From the NCBI RefSeq assembly GCF_022758145.1, contig NZ_JAJVDH010000004.1, positions 248,001 to 312,000 on the forward strand: DNA of 64,000 nt, in the 5' to 3' direction. Position numbers and translations under genes: made by a program. Positions 17,183 through 27,479 of this stretch are shown in pieces (the stretch's first letter is position 1; each line of letters opens with the position of its first letter). The stretch comes from Pontibacter vulgaris. Lineage in GTDB: Bacteria > Bacteroidota > Bacteroidia > Cytophagales > Hymenobacteraceae. The notes beneath the pieces are model-generated. The model was not told the origin of the DNA and did not search any database. It saw only the letters and a program-made list of their open reading frames with translations.

Positions 17183-18409
17183 ATGCTGCTATACTTTATC
17201 ATCGTCATCGCTGTGCTAGGCACTGTTTACCTGCTCTTCAGTTACTTGCAGGAGCTAAAGTATAGGCGTAAACCATACTATAAACTCAGCGACGTAGGCT
17301 GGCGGACATGCCACCCTGGAGCCGATAGCACCAAAGTACACTCCATAGCTTTTGTAGGCGACCCAGGAGCCGTTGCAACAGACGGAACAGACCCGGTACT
17401 GAACTTACTGCAGCAATGGCAAAAGGAAAACGATAAAGAAGGTACCATCATATTTCTGGGCGATAACATTTACCCTGTGGGTTTGCCTGCCGAAGGCCAC
17501 CGCCATTATACCCTGGCAAAAGAGCGCCTTGACCAACTACTGATTACAATTAAGAATTATGCAGGAAAAGGAATTTTTCTGAGTGGCAACCACGACTGGA
17601 ACAAAGGCCGCGCCGGAGGTTATGCCCAAATGCTCCGCCAGGAACAATATGTAGTGAATGCCCTGCAGGATGAAGAAAGTTACCTGCCCCGTAACGGTTG
17701 TCCCGGGCCAACGACACTACAACTGGCCGACGGATTACTTTTACTGGTAATAAACACGCAGTGGTGGGTACAGCGAGCTGAAAAACCTATTGGCCAAAAA
17801 GATGGCTGCCCTTACAATGACATTGAAGATTTTTTTGTGGAGCTTAACAGCATTTTAAGGCAAAACAAGCACCAGCGCATACTTGTAGCAGCTCACCACC
17901 CGCTGTATAGCAATGCTCAGCATGGAGGCAAATTCACACTGCGCCAACACATATTTCCGTTAACGGCTGCCCATAAACGATTTTTAATACCGTTACCTAT
18001 TTTTGGCTCTTTGTATCCGTTTTACCGCAAAATGTTCGGTGCTTATGAAGATATGTCGCACCGTAAGTATAAGCGCATGCGCAAGCGGTTATTGCGTATT
18101 TTCCACCGTTACAGCAACATTATTTACCTGGCCGGCCACGACCACAACCTGCAGCATTTTGAGGTCAGGCAAAACCACTACATCGTAAGCGGTGCCGGCA
18201 GCAAAACATCGTTTGTAAAAAAAGGCGGCAAGGCAACGTTTACCTTAGAACAACTCGGTTTTTTTGTGCTGGATTATTACGACGATGGAAAAGTATGGAT
18301 GGAAGTACGGGTAGCTAAAACCAACACAGATGCAAGCACAGAAACAAGCCCTGTCGTTTTCCGGAAAGAGCTAAAAAGTATACTTCAACCAGAACCAACA
18401 AAAGTATAG
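17183..18409 (+). CDS. Membrane-anchored calcineurin-like metallophosphoesterase
   Basis: 408 residues with an N-terminal TM anchor (LYFIIVIAVLGTVYLLFSYL). Metal-site motifs appear in order: FVGDPGA (~54), FLGDNIYP (~95), LSGNHDWN (~133), VAAHHPLYS (~235) and LAGHDHN (~320). That is the complete five-motif set of the calcineurin-like fold. The substrate is unknown. The stop codon lies 1 bp from the end of the convergent lipid-kinase gene, so the two messages probably overlap at their 3' ends. Confidence 0.87.
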   Translation: MLLYFIIVIAVLGTVYLLFSYLQELKYRRKPYYKLSDVGWRTCHPGADSTKVHSIAFVGDPGAVATDGTDPVLNLLQQWQKENDKEGTIIFLGDNIYPVGLPAEGHRHYTLAKERLDQLLITIKNYAGKGIFLSGNHDWNKGRAGGYAQMLRQEQYVVNALQDEESYLPRNGCPGPTTLQLADGLLLLVINTQWWVQRAEKPIGQKDGCPYNDIEDFFVELNSILRQNKHQRILVAAHHPLYSNAQHGGKFTLRQHIFPLTAAHKRFLIPLPIFGSLYPFYRKMFGAYEDMSHRKYKRMRKRLLRIFHRYSNIIYLAGHDHNLQHFEVRQNHYIVSGAGSKTSFVKKGGKATFTLEQLGFFVLDYYDDGKVWMEVRVAKTNTDASTETSPVVFRKELKSILQPEPTKV

Positions 18410-18410
18410 T

Positions 18411-19319
18411 TTATACTTCTTCTTCCGGCACGGGCAAAATCACCTTCAGGCTTTTGGGGTGCATAGTAACTTTAATCTCCTTGCCCAGGTCCACAAACTC
18501 GCCATCAATGTGTAGCACTTCGCCATCAATATTATAAATGGTAGCTGTTTTACAACTTAAGCGCCGGGTATACACTGAGCTATCTATGGTATCATTGTAA
18601 AGCCTGTAAAGTATGCCAACTCCTGCCGCCTTCGGAAATGGCTCTATCAGACAAATCTCGAAACGGCCATCGTTCAGTATACCGCCTGGATTTATGCTGG
18701 CATTGCTGCCAAAGGCATTGGCGTTAGCAATGGTAACCATAAAAGCCTGTCCTTCAAAAGTCTCGGTATCAGTATCAATGCGGTAAAACTTGGGCTCATA
18801 GTTCAGGTATTCCTGCAAGGCAATCCAGGCATAAGCACCAGGCCCGCGCCTGTCGCCTTCGCCAAATTTTTTCACAACAAGCGCATTAAAGCCCAGATCA
18901 CTGAGGTGTATGGATGGGTGCCCGTTCAGGTCGATGGTATCTATGTTGCGAATTACGTGGCGGCGGATAAGCTCAAGGGCATCTTCAGTATCCTGTGGTA
19001 TATTCAGGTCTTTGGACAGGCCATTACCCGAACCAAGCGGAATTATACCTAACGGAATATTAGTATCGATCAGCAAGGAAGCTACCAGGTTTACGGTGCC
19101 ATCGCCTCCAACTGCATACACTGCATCGTACTTATTTTTCGCTATCAGGTCTTTCAGGTGCTCTTTGTCTTTATCGCCGGTAGTTTTGTATACTTCCAGT
19201 TCAATGCTGCTTTCCCTGCAAATGCCGGCAATATCTTCTTCAAGGTCCTCTTTATCTATGTCGCCTGCTATAGGGTTTACAACAAACAGCAGGTTATTGT
19301 GCTTATTTTCGTTTTGCAT
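18411..19319 (-). CDS. Diacylglycerol/lipid kinase family protein (YegS-like)
   Basis: 302 residues. The N-terminal DAGK catalytic domain has NPIAGD (15-20), the nucleotide-binding VGGDGTVN (GGDGT 71-75) and PLGSGNGLSKDL (~97-108). The C-terminal half is the beta-sandwich of YegS/DgkB-type kinases (DGRFEICLIEP, HIDGEFVDLG). It phosphorylates a lipid such as diacylglycerol; the exact substrate is not decidable. No signal peptide or TM, as usual for soluble DgkB-like enzymes. It is convergent with the metallophosphoesterase gene with a 1-bp gap. Confidence 0.9.
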   Translation of the reverse strand: MQNENKHNNLLFVVNPIAGDIDKEDLEEDIAGICRESSIELEVYKTTGDKDKEHLKDLIAKNKYDAVYAVGGDGTVNLVASLLIDTNIPLGIIPLGSGNGLSKDLNIPQDTEDALELIRRHVIRNIDTIDLNGHPSIHLSDLGFNALVVKKFGEGDRRGPGAYAWIALQEYLNYEPKFYRIDTDTETFEGQAFMVTIANANAFGSNASINPGGILNDGRFEICLIEPFPKAAGVGILYRLYNDTIDSSVYTRRLSCKTATIYNIDGEVLHIDGEFVDLGKEIKVTMHPKSLKVILPVPEEEV

Positions 19320-19387
19320 GGTTGGTTACGCAGTTTTACTCCTGCACTGATACGCAATTTTGGAAGAGTAAGTGTTCGGAAAAAGAA

Positions 19388-19420
19388 AAAACTAACCCTT
19401 AAAGGATTAGTTTTTCCAGG
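19388..19420 (-). terminator. Terminator-like hairpin after the Ser/Lys-rich gene
   Basis: AAAAACTAA and TTAGTTTTT pair around CCCTTAAAGGA. Read on the minus strand it is followed by a T-rich run; it also carries T on the plus strand. Confidence 0.55.
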
Positions 19421-19458
19421 CCGGTGTAAAAAATCCGGCATTTATACTTTGTGCCTGC

Positions 19459-19665
19459 TTACTTATTGCCCGACGACTTTGAACCTGATCCTGTAGATTT
19501 AGATCCTGTTGTCTTAGACGATGAAGTAGAGCCGCTTGTAGAGCTACTGCTCTTAGAAGTTGTTGATTTGTTTGCATCTGTTTTGCCAGATGTAGAAGAA
19601 GATTTATTCATATCTCCTCCTTTTGAGCCTTGGTTTTTAGTTGGCATACTCTTAATAGCTTTCAT
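19459..19665 (-). CDS. Small Ser/Thr/Lys/Gly-rich low-complexity protein
   Basis: 68 residues from the ATG at 19663-19665 (MKAIKSMPTKNQGSKGGD); an ATG 18 bp upstream is an alternative. After the first ~20 residues the chain is almost only Ser, Thr, Lys, Gly and Asn, so it is basic and surely disordered. It has its own terminator-like hairpin downstream. Small basic disordered proteins of this kind are common in Cytophagales and may bind nucleic acid, but no function is established. It could also be spurious; the terminator and the intact frame argue that it is real. Confidence 0.55.
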   Translation of the reverse strand: MKAIKSMPTKNQGSKGGDMNKSSSTSGKTDANKSTTSKSSSSTSGSTSSSKTTGSKSTGSGSKSSGNK

Positions 19666-19818
19666 GTTAGTTTTTCTGTCCAAGTCAGTTTACCCACTGC
19701 CATACAGTGTAACGAAGCATTGATAGCTAAATACTAAGATTTAAACTATACTTTCCTGTTATACATACTCAGCTATATAAAGTTGTTAGAAGATGTAAGA
19801 AATATAACTACTTAATTA

Positions 19819-20628
19819 CTATTGAATTAGTCCTTCAGGTAAGCCATTCGGGTATTCCTTAGCTATTGCCTGTTCAATTTCTGCGATACGGTTACCCGGG
19901 TTAGGGTGTGTTTGTGCAAACTCTGGCCCTCGTGCTCCTCCGCTTGCTTCTTCCAGAATGCGCATTACCTCTATCATGGCACGTGGGTCGTAGCCCGCTT
20001 CTCCGGTCAGGCGTACCGCCAGCCTGTCTGATTCCAGTTCATCTTCCCGGCCAAAGCGCATTGTCATTAGCTTCCCTATCATGGCGGCAGCAACGGCGCC
20101 GGTACGGCTGGCTGGATTATCAGGATCATATGTAGCAATGGCCGCAGCGCCCGATAAACCTTGTGTCAGTTTGGCCTTAGCCAGCTGCTCTGCTGAGTGC
20201 CTGGCCACAACATGCCCGATCTCATGGCCCAATACACCAGCCAACTGCGCCTCCGAACTAAGTTTTTTTAGCAAGCCAGCTGTAATAAAAACCTGGCCGC
20301 CCGGCAAAGCAAAAGCATTTACCGTTTGTTCATCAGCCAGTAAGTGAAAATCGAATTTATATGGGGTTTCTGTTACACCAGTGCTGTTCACCAGTTTCTG
20401 TCCGATGGCATTAACTTCAGCAGCAGCTTCTTTGTCGGGGTGCAGGCCGCCATACTGCGATGCCATTTCGGGTGCTGCCTGCAAGCCAAGTGCAATTTCC
20501 TGCTCCACTGTCATATCAACGTATTGTGTTTCGCCGGTAAACTCATTCTCCTGCCGGTTACACCAGTATGTTACCAACGATACGGCAGCAATCAGCAGGG
20601 CAGCTATAAATTTAAGTGGTCCTCTCAT
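19819..20628 (-). CDS. M48 family zinc metalloprotease, membrane-anchored
   Basis: 269 residues with an N-terminal hydrophobic anchor (FIAALLIAAVSLVTYW), LPGGQVFITAGLLKKL, the active site HEIGHVVARH (His135, Glu136, His139), and the third ligand in GREDELESDRLAV (~205). It is the second M48 protease here and differs from the one at 11.9 kb in having a signal anchor rather than a clear lipobox, although YWC could be a poor lipobox. Likely role: periplasmic protein quality control, inferred from the family. Monocistronic. Confidence 0.92.
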   Translation of the reverse strand: MRGPLKFIAALLIAAVSLVTYWCNRQENEFTGETQYVDMTVEQEIALGLQAAPEMASQYGGLHPDKEAAAEVNAIGQKLVNSTGVTETPYKFDFHLLADEQTVNAFALPGGQVFITAGLLKKLSSEAQLAGVLGHEIGHVVARHSAEQLAKAKLTQGLSGAAAIATYDPDNPASRTGAVAAAMIGKLMTMRFGREDELESDRLAVRLTGEAGYDPRAMIEVMRILEEASGGARGPEFAQTHPNPGNRIAEIEQAIAKEYPNGLPEGLIQ

Positions 20629-21009
20629 TCTGTTTGTTTTAAATATGTAAACTTATGGCTATACAGCTGCAAAAAAGTGCAACTCAATAAAATTTATACT
20701 TCTGAGATAAAACAAAGTATCATTTACTGTAAGCGACACCCTGTGCAGCAGGATAGCTATTTACTGATGAGAACGTTACCCGGGCTGCTGTGGTTGTACC
20801 CGTTTTCCGGACCTTGATAAGCCCAACTTTTGATGTTTAGAAGTATAATTCAAGTGCAACTATTAGCTACTAAACTGTAGTGAAACTTAATACTTTAGAA
20901 TTATACTTCTTTATCAAATTAAAGAATAGTCAATCTAATTTATATGATTATCGTAATACAGGAGAAAATACCTTTAAGGTATAGCTAACACAATAAAAAT
21001 ACAGAAACT
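20629..21009. other. Gene-free interval, 381 bp
   Basis: Lies between the divergent M48 gene and a small membrane-protein gene. It has three copies of the AAGTATA heptamer (near 20696, 20840 and 20901) and an AT-rich right half likely to hold the promoter of the small gene. No ORF, RNA gene or clear operator seen. Confidence 0.6.
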
Positions 21010-21207
21010 ATGAATATGAAACGAACATTCGGTGCCTTGCTAACCATACTTGGTATAGTGGGCATTATTTGGGGAGCATATGCTTTTATGATGGGCGGCG
21101 CAGGTATAGCAGGTGGTAAATTTTCTGCCATCATCCCTTTTGCTGTTGGCCTGATTTTCTTTTTTGCCGGTTATGGTTTAGTTAAAACAACAAAAGACCA
21201 GACCTGA
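21010..21207 (+). CDS. Small two-TM membrane protein
   Basis: 65 residues: MNMKRTFGALLTILGIVGIIWGAYAF forms the first helix and SAIIPFAVGLIFFFAGYGLV the second, joined by a Gly-rich loop (MGGAGIAGGK). The C-terminal tail is polar and basic. It resembles short DUF-type membrane proteins common in Bacteroidota. It is followed at once by a strong terminator, which supports it as a real single-gene unit. Function unknown. Confidence 0.78.
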   Translation: MNMKRTFGALLTILGIVGIIWGAYAFMMGGAGIAGGKFSAIIPFAVGLIFFFAGYGLVKTTKDQT

Positions 21208-21228
21208 TAAATCAAGTATAAAAGTATA

Positions 21229-21271
21229 AAGCCCGCGTTCAGCAAATTTTACTGAACGCGGGCTTTTTTAT
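21229..21271 (+). terminator. Strong terminator after the small membrane-protein gene
   Basis: The arms GCCCGCGTTCAG (21231-21242) and CTGAACGCGGGC (21252-21263) pair perfectly and are followed by TTTTTTA. Two tandem AAGTATA motifs precede it. It may also serve the convergent L,D-transpeptidase gene. Confidence 0.9.
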
Positions 21272-21300
21272 TTTAAACAGGTTTTACCTGCAGGAATGTC

Positions 21301-22116
21301 TTATTTATTATAAGCTAACATCGCATTTTCAAGTGCAAATCCTTCTATAGCTTTCTCCGGGTTTAGGTAACTGGAAGTATAGTTCTTATCTGCTGAATGG
21401 ATGTAAAGGCAGGTATTGTCTTTTATTAACTCTATTACCTGCTTTGATATTGCCACCGGCACAGCAGGGCAACCCAGGCTACGGCCCAATCGGCCATACT
21501 GCTTTACAAAAGATTCGCTCACATAATCAGCGCCATGCACTACAATAGCACGCTCCATCGCATTGGAGTTATACTTTTTATCCATTCCGCTAAGCTTAAG
21601 CGACAGGCCATGCTTACCAACATAAGTTTTATTTGTAATATAAAAACCCATGCTGCTCATATAGGAGTTAGGCTGATTAGAAAAATACATGGCTTTAGAT
21701 TCGCCGGTGTTGCGGCCGTGCGCTACCAATGTATTATAAAGTACTTTTTTAGACTTCAGGTCAATGATCCACATGCGCTTTTCACGGCTGGATTTTGTGA
21801 AATCAATAACAGTAAGTATAGATTTTTTTGAGCTTACCAGATTCTTCTGCTTAAAATTCTGAAAACCGATATAAGCCTTACGGAACACATTGTAGGATAA
21901 ACCTGATTTGCTCAGCTCAGAGTTCTGGTACAAATCTTCCACATGATTCTCGAAAGCGAACTGCTTGTCGGCAAAGGTTGCATAAGTTGAGGTGGTAAGT
22001 TCTTTGTTTACTATTCTGTCTTTAATATCGGAATTAAGACCTACAGCACTGTGAGCACCAGGTGTAGTAAAAGACAACAGACAAAGGGTAAAGGAAGTTA
22101 GAGCTACTCTTAACAT
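21301..22116 (-). CDS. Murein L,D-transpeptidase catalytic domain protein
   Basis: 271 residues with a Sec signal peptide (MLRVALTSFTLCLLSFTTPGAHS). The C-terminal half has the YkuD-like catalytic motif: the His of IVVHGADYV and, ~25 residues later, GRSLGCPAVP with the nucleophile Cys216. This is the subfamily of short exported proteins annotated as murein L,D-transpeptidase. It likely forms 3-3 crosslinks or attaches ligands to peptidoglycan in the periplasm. Monocistronic; 263 bp of non-coding DNA separates it from the divergent lipoprotein gene. Confidence 0.85.
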   Translation of the reverse strand: MLRVALTSFTLCLLSFTTPGAHSAVGLNSDIKDRIVNKELTTSTYATFADKQFAFENHVEDLYQNSELSKSGLSYNVFRKAYIGFQNFKQKNLVSSKKSILTVIDFTKSSREKRMWIIDLKSKKVLYNTLVAHGRNTGESKAMYFSNQPNSYMSSMGFYITNKTYVGKHGLSLKLSGMDKKYNSNAMERAIVVHGADYVSESFVKQYGRLGRSLGCPAVPVAISKQVIELIKDNTCLYIHSADKNYTSSYLNPEKAIEGFALENAMLAYNK

Positions 22117-22379
22117 AGATTTCGGGCTTCTGTTTTACGCGATCAGAAAAAACAACAGGAAATTTTGTGCAATTTGTTCCACTTCGTACAAAATGAAACA
22201 AAATAAGCACAACCCAACATAAGCTATTTTGTGCAATAATACAGTATAACCTCTTGAATAAGAGCTAATTCATTAGTACAGTTAAATTTATTAAGTATAT
22301 ACTTCAAAACCCTGCAAAAGTTATCGTAAACTTGTATGCTTAATGCACAAACCGTAAAAAGGTGCTTTAAGAAGATGCT

Positions 22380-22769
22380 ATGTTAAGATTTTTGAAAACA
22401 CTACCCTTCCTGCTTTTTATACTTTTGATCTCCTGTTCAGAGCCCGCGCGCATAGAAGGATTTGACAGTAAGGAATGGAAAAGTGACAGAGCCGGTTGTA
22501 ACGGAACCCGCCAGGAAATGCAGCAGAAATTTGAAAGTATAAGAACCGGCTTGTATGGCAGACCTGAAAAAGAAATAATAGATATACTTGGCCGTGCCGA
22601 CGGTGAAGCATTGATGGCCAGAGGCCAGCGTGTATTCTATTATTACCTGGAGCCGGGCACCCAGTGCCAAAAGAAAAACTTCTTATCAGAAGCTAACCGT
22701 GCCGAGGTAAGATTTAATGCCTTAAACCGTGTGAGTGAGATCACATACATCAGACCCTTATCAAAGTAA
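22380..22769 (+). CDS. Small lipoprotein with BamE/SmpA-like repeat pattern
   Basis: 129 residues with lipobox LISC (Cys19). The stretch GLYGRPEKEIIDILGRADGEALMARGQRVFYYYLEPG has the helix-helix then strand pattern of the BamE/SmpA-OmlA fold, in which a Gly-x-x-x-x-E-(I/V) helix and LGxPD turn precede a Tyr-rich strand. A further strand pair follows (AEVRFNALNRVSEITYI). The role in outer-membrane assembly is a guess from that resemblance. It ends near a weak hairpin at 22770-22794. Confidence 0.65.
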   Translation: MLRFLKTLPFLLFILLISCSEPARIEGFDSKEWKSDRAGCNGTRQEMQQKFESIRTGLYGRPEKEIIDILGRADGEALMARGQRVFYYYLEPGTQCQKKNFLSEANRAEVRFNALNRVSEITYIRPLSK

Positions 22770-22796
22770 AAGCCCGGCTTTATGGGCCAGGCTTAT
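22770..22796 (+). terminator. Weak terminator-like hairpin
   Basis: AAGCCCGGC pairs with GCCAGGCTT with one mismatch; there is no good T run. Confidence 0.35.
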
Positions 22797-22822
22797 AGTA
22801 TAGCTGTGAAAAAAAATTTGGA

Positions 22823-23224
22823 TTAATGATCGCCGTTCTCGCTTATAAAACGGGTATTTTGTCTTCCTTCCAGTTCCAGGTATAAGTTTAACTGTTCGTC
22901 TGTCAGCACATTGTTCAGCGCTTTATCGCTTTGCAGATGAATATTCCGGAATTTGCGCTGAAGTAGGGTTGGGTTTGCCGCATAAGCATTCTCAGCATCC
23001 AGAATTTGCTTATAACGCTCCTCATTCAGTTTACTAACAGCCGCCTCCTGTTCGGTAGTCAACTGCAGGGTTTGTTTCATTTCTACGGTTGCCATTTCGG
23101 CTCCAGTCATGTTAACAGCTAATACTTGTTTATCCAGCGGGTCGTCTGCTATTTTTGCCCGCTGAGCATTTGCACCTGTAGCTGCACCAATACATATAAA
23201 CGCTAATAGTATAATCTTTTTCAT
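22823..23224 (-). CDS. Exported helical protein with LTxEQ motifs (Spy/CpxP-like)
   Basis: 133 residues with a cleaved signal peptide (ends ANAQ, residue ~21). The mature part is mostly helical and contains LTTEQEAAVSKLNEERY and LTDEQLNLYLELEG, the two LTxxQ-type motifs seen in Spy/CpxP-like periplasmic proteins and their Bacteroidota relatives. Possible chaperone-like or stress-sensing role, inferred only from the motif. No partner gene is evident. Confidence 0.65.
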   Translation of the reverse strand: MKKIILLAFICIGAATGANAQRAKIADDPLDKQVLAVNMTGAEMATVEMKQTLQLTTEQEAAVSKLNEERYKQILDAENAYAANPTLLQRKFRNIHLQSDKALNNVLTDEQLNLYLELEGRQNTRFISENGDH

Positions 23225-23602
23225 AAGGATAAAAGCAACTCCTGAGGCTGCTGGCTAGTGTATTCTCTGTTATAGAGAACGTATAATCGAGGCCGAGGTT
23301 TGGGTCTTACAAAAAATAATTTTATACTTTTCCTATAATCCCAAAAAGCGACTGCATTAAATGCTTTTAAATAAATAAGGATTATATTATATATAAAAAC
23401 AGATATATTACAAAACATCTATTTTAAATTGAGAACAATCAAGTATTTCAATTCAAAAACTCAAGCCTTGCTTATACTTAGAAAGCCAATTAATCTATAA
23501 AAGTGCAATAGTTGATTAAACCTATAAACAGTAAGTCCGGCTTCAGATATTTCTGAAGCCGGACTTACTGAAAGTATAAATTATACAAGTATAGTAATTT
23601 AA
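23225..23602. other. Gene-free interval, 378 bp
   Basis: Very AT-rich. It holds the upstream region of the Spy-like gene and, near the right end, the long hairpin at 23529-23570 followed by two AAGTATA motifs. No ORF of substance. Confidence 0.6.
23529..23570 (-). terminator. Long perfect hairpin downstream of the DUF4199-like genes
   Basis: 19-bp perfectly complementary arms (23529-23547 and 23552-23570) with a TATT loop. Only a weak T-rich tail follows on the minus strand. It is the likely 3' end of the DUF4199-like transcript, though the length and perfection are unusual for a simple terminator. Confidence 0.65.
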
Positions 23603-24061
23603 TCAAGGGCTGCCAGGCACTTTATGATCGTCGCGCTTAAAATACTGCATGGCTATAAACGATATCATAAAACCGGATATCACACCTTCCAGCATCAGCA
23701 CAATAAAAATTACAAGCCCGGGGGTTACCTGCATTCTATCACCGAATAAGCTTTGGGCTGTCAGCATTTCAAGTAGTTTGCCATCAAAAGCCTTTATATA
23801 CAGCAACATAAAGCTGGCAAAAATAACTGTGGCTATAACGGCTGTAATAAATCCAGTGCCTAATCCGGTAAAGTAACCTATCATGCCATTTACCCTGATC
23901 TTGTAGGCCCTGATTGCCAAAACAATACCTACAGCCATAATAAGCCCGTTCAGAAAACGCAACTCAATAATATGCACCAGCCCAAATAACCGCATCAGCA
24001 GAAAATAAGCAATAAGTGCGGCGGCAGTAAACAGACCATACTTCAGGCCTACTTTTTCCAT
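23603..24061 (-). CDS. DUF4199-like membrane protein (paralogue B)
   Basis: 152 residues with four predicted TM helices: AAALIAYFLLMRLFGL, LNGLIMAVGIVLAIRAY, GTGFITAVIATVIFASFMLLYI and GLVIFIVLMLEGVISGFMISFIAMQY. The C-terminus FIAMQYFKRDDHK matches the neighbouring paralogue. Bacteroidota DUF4199 proteins have this layout; function unknown. It lies 29 bp downstream of its paralogue and is probably co-transcribed with it. Confidence 0.78.
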   Translation of the reverse strand: MEKVGLKYGLFTAAALIAYFLLMRLFGLVHIIELRFLNGLIMAVGIVLAIRAYKIRVNGMIGYFTGLGTGFITAVIATVIFASFMLLYIKAFDGKLLEMLTAQSLFGDRMQVTPGLVIFIVLMLEGVISGFMISFIAMQYFKRDDHKVPGSP

Positions 24062-24090
24062 AGTTCAATTACTTTTATCCGGGTTATAGT

Positions 24091-24561
24091 TTAGATACGT
24101 TTGGCCATGGTATGATCTGGGCGCTTAAACCACTGCATGGCCACAAATGCAATTATAAAGCCTGGTATAGAACCATAAATAATTGTGAGAACAAATAAAG
24201 ATAGTATAGAAAGGCTGCGCGGGAAAAGTGAACTTGCCTGCAGGTTAGCCAGGTAACTGCTATCGAATATGTTCAGGTAAAGAACAAGGAACAGGGCAAG
24301 TATAGTAGATGACACCACCCCCACTGTAGCCCCGATGGCCAAACCCTGGAAATAATCTATTTCACCATTTTTAGCCCGTTTAAACGCCATAATTGCCAGG
24401 CAAATACCACCAATCAGGAAGATCGAACTCAAGAAAGAAAGTTCTACTATGTCCTGCAGCCCGAACAAACGCATGATCAGAAAATAGATAATATGCGCTA
24501 TACCTACAAATATTCCATATTTAATCGATACATTCTGATAAGTTACTTTTCCAAAAGCCAT
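24091..24561 (-). CDS. DUF4199-like membrane protein (paralogue A)
   Basis: 156 residues with four TM helices. It shares with the downstream gene the phrases IMRLFGLQDIVELSFL (MRLFGLVHIIELRFL in the paralogue) and FVAMQWFKRPDH (FIAMQYFKRDDH). They are a tandem duplication that has diverged widely between these anchors, so it is old. Function unknown; no catalytic residues are obvious. Confidence 0.78.
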   Translation of the reverse strand: MAFGKVTYQNVSIKYGIFVGIAHIIYFLIMRLFGLQDIVELSFLSSIFLIGGICLAIMAFKRAKNGEIDYFQGLAIGATVGVVSSTILALFLVLYLNIFDSSYLANLQASSLFPRSLSILSLFVLTIIYGSIPGFIIAFVAMQWFKRPDHTMAKRI

Positions 24562-26499
<1,938 letters not shown>

Positions 26500-26526
26500 T
26501 CCATAGCCTTACAAGACCTTACTTTT

Positions 26527-27195
26527 ATGCGACAGCACCTACGCCTGATTACAGCATCTGGCTTACTATTTATACTTTCTATAATTGCTATACCGGCATC
26601 CTTTGCACAGGTTAAACCAACCTTGCCAACCGGGCCTCCGGCTGCAGAGCCCCAGCAGCGGCCTACGCAGCCGCAACCTGTACCGCAACGCCAGGTGCAA
26701 CAACCTGACTCAGTGCAGGTGCAGCAGGAGGAAGAAAAGCCGGAGTTAAAGAACAGGTTATACACGGGTGGTAGTTTCGGACTGCAGTTTGGCACCTTTA
26801 CCAGTGTACAGCTATCGCCTATACTTGGCTTTAAGGCTACCGAAAAGTTATGGATGGGAATTGGCGCCGTTTACCAGTTCAGAGGCAGCAGGGAAGTGAA
26901 ATTGCAAAACTATGGAGGAAAGGCATTTATGCAACTGGAAGCCATCGAGAATTTCCTGGTACATGCCGAGTACGAAATGCTGAATACAGAGAATGCTATA
27001 CTTTACCAAGGAGGCCAGGTTGAGAAAATAAGGAAAACCATAGGCATGCCTATGGCAGGCCTGGGTTACAGGCAACGCATCGGGGAGCGAGCATCAAGCG
27101 ATCTGTTAGTGCTTTATAACTTCAGCGATAGCCCTTACTCGCCATACTCAAATCCTGTTATCCGGGTAAACTTTAATATACCGCTTGGTAAGTGA
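26527..27195 (+). CDS. Exported beta-barrel-like protein with Pro/Gln-rich linker
   Basis: 222 residues: signal peptide (to ~SFAQ, residue 28), then a Pro/Gln/Val-rich linker (residues ~30-72). About 150 residues of alternating strands follow (GGSFGLQFGTFTSVQLSPILGFKATEKLWMGIGAVYQF ... VIRVNFNIPLGK), typical of small outer-membrane barrels of Bacteroidota. No conserved active site seen. It follows the ABC-F gene by 27 bp and ends in a strong terminator. Confidence 0.7.
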   Translation: MRQHLRLITASGLLFILSIIAIPASFAQVKPTLPTGPPAAEPQQRPTQPQPVPQRQVQQPDSVQVQQEEEKPELKNRLYTGGSFGLQFGTFTSVQLSPILGFKATEKLWMGIGAVYQFRGSREVKLQNYGGKAFMQLEAIENFLVHAEYEMLNTENAILYQGGQVEKIRKTIGMPMAGLGYRQRIGERASSDLLVLYNFSDSPYSPYSNPVIRVNFNIPLGK

Positions 27196-27211
27196 GGTAT
27201 GTATAAAATAA

Positions 27212-27250
27212 AAAGGGCTGCTATAGTTTATAGCAGCCCTTTTTATTTTA
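27212..27250 (+). terminator. Terminator after the barrel-like gene
   Basis: AGGGCTGCTATA (27214-27225) and its complement (27229-27240) pair perfectly with a GTT loop, then TTTTATTTT. Probably also serves the convergent small gene at 27261. Confidence 0.88.
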
Positions 27251-27260
27251 TAAAGTAAAA

Positions 27261-27410
27261 TTATCCCCGTATCAGGCGCAGCAGCACCATAATAACGGCA
27301 ATCACAAGAAGTATGTGAATCAGGCCACCAACGGCATCAGGAAAGCCTAAAAATCCGATCAGCCAGAAAATAACTAGTATTACTGCGATTATATACAATA
27401 AATTTCCCAT
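27261..27410 (-). CDS. Lmo0937-type tiny membrane protein (copy 1)
   Basis: 49 residues starting MGNLLYIIAVILVIFWLIGFLG and ending VLLRLIRG: two TM helices with a short FPDAVGG turn. This is the Lmo0937/DUF5670 family of tiny membrane proteins, often linked with general stress responses in other bacteria. It is read on the minus strand and is clearly paralogous to the gene 70 bp upstream. Function unknown. Confidence 0.85.
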   Translation of the reverse strand: MGNLLYIIAVILVIFWLIGFLGFPDAVGGLIHILLVIAVIMVLLRLIRG

Positions 27411-27479
27411 AGTTTTAAATATTTAGATCTTCAAAAATTAACCTGTTTGTAAGTATTAAACGATGTTATGTTGCTTTAG

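Noticed and set aside
20344-20817. 157-codon plus-strand frame over the M48 gene and its upstream gap
   Set aside because: Antisense shadow of the conserved M48 gene; the part in the gap has no protein-like pattern.
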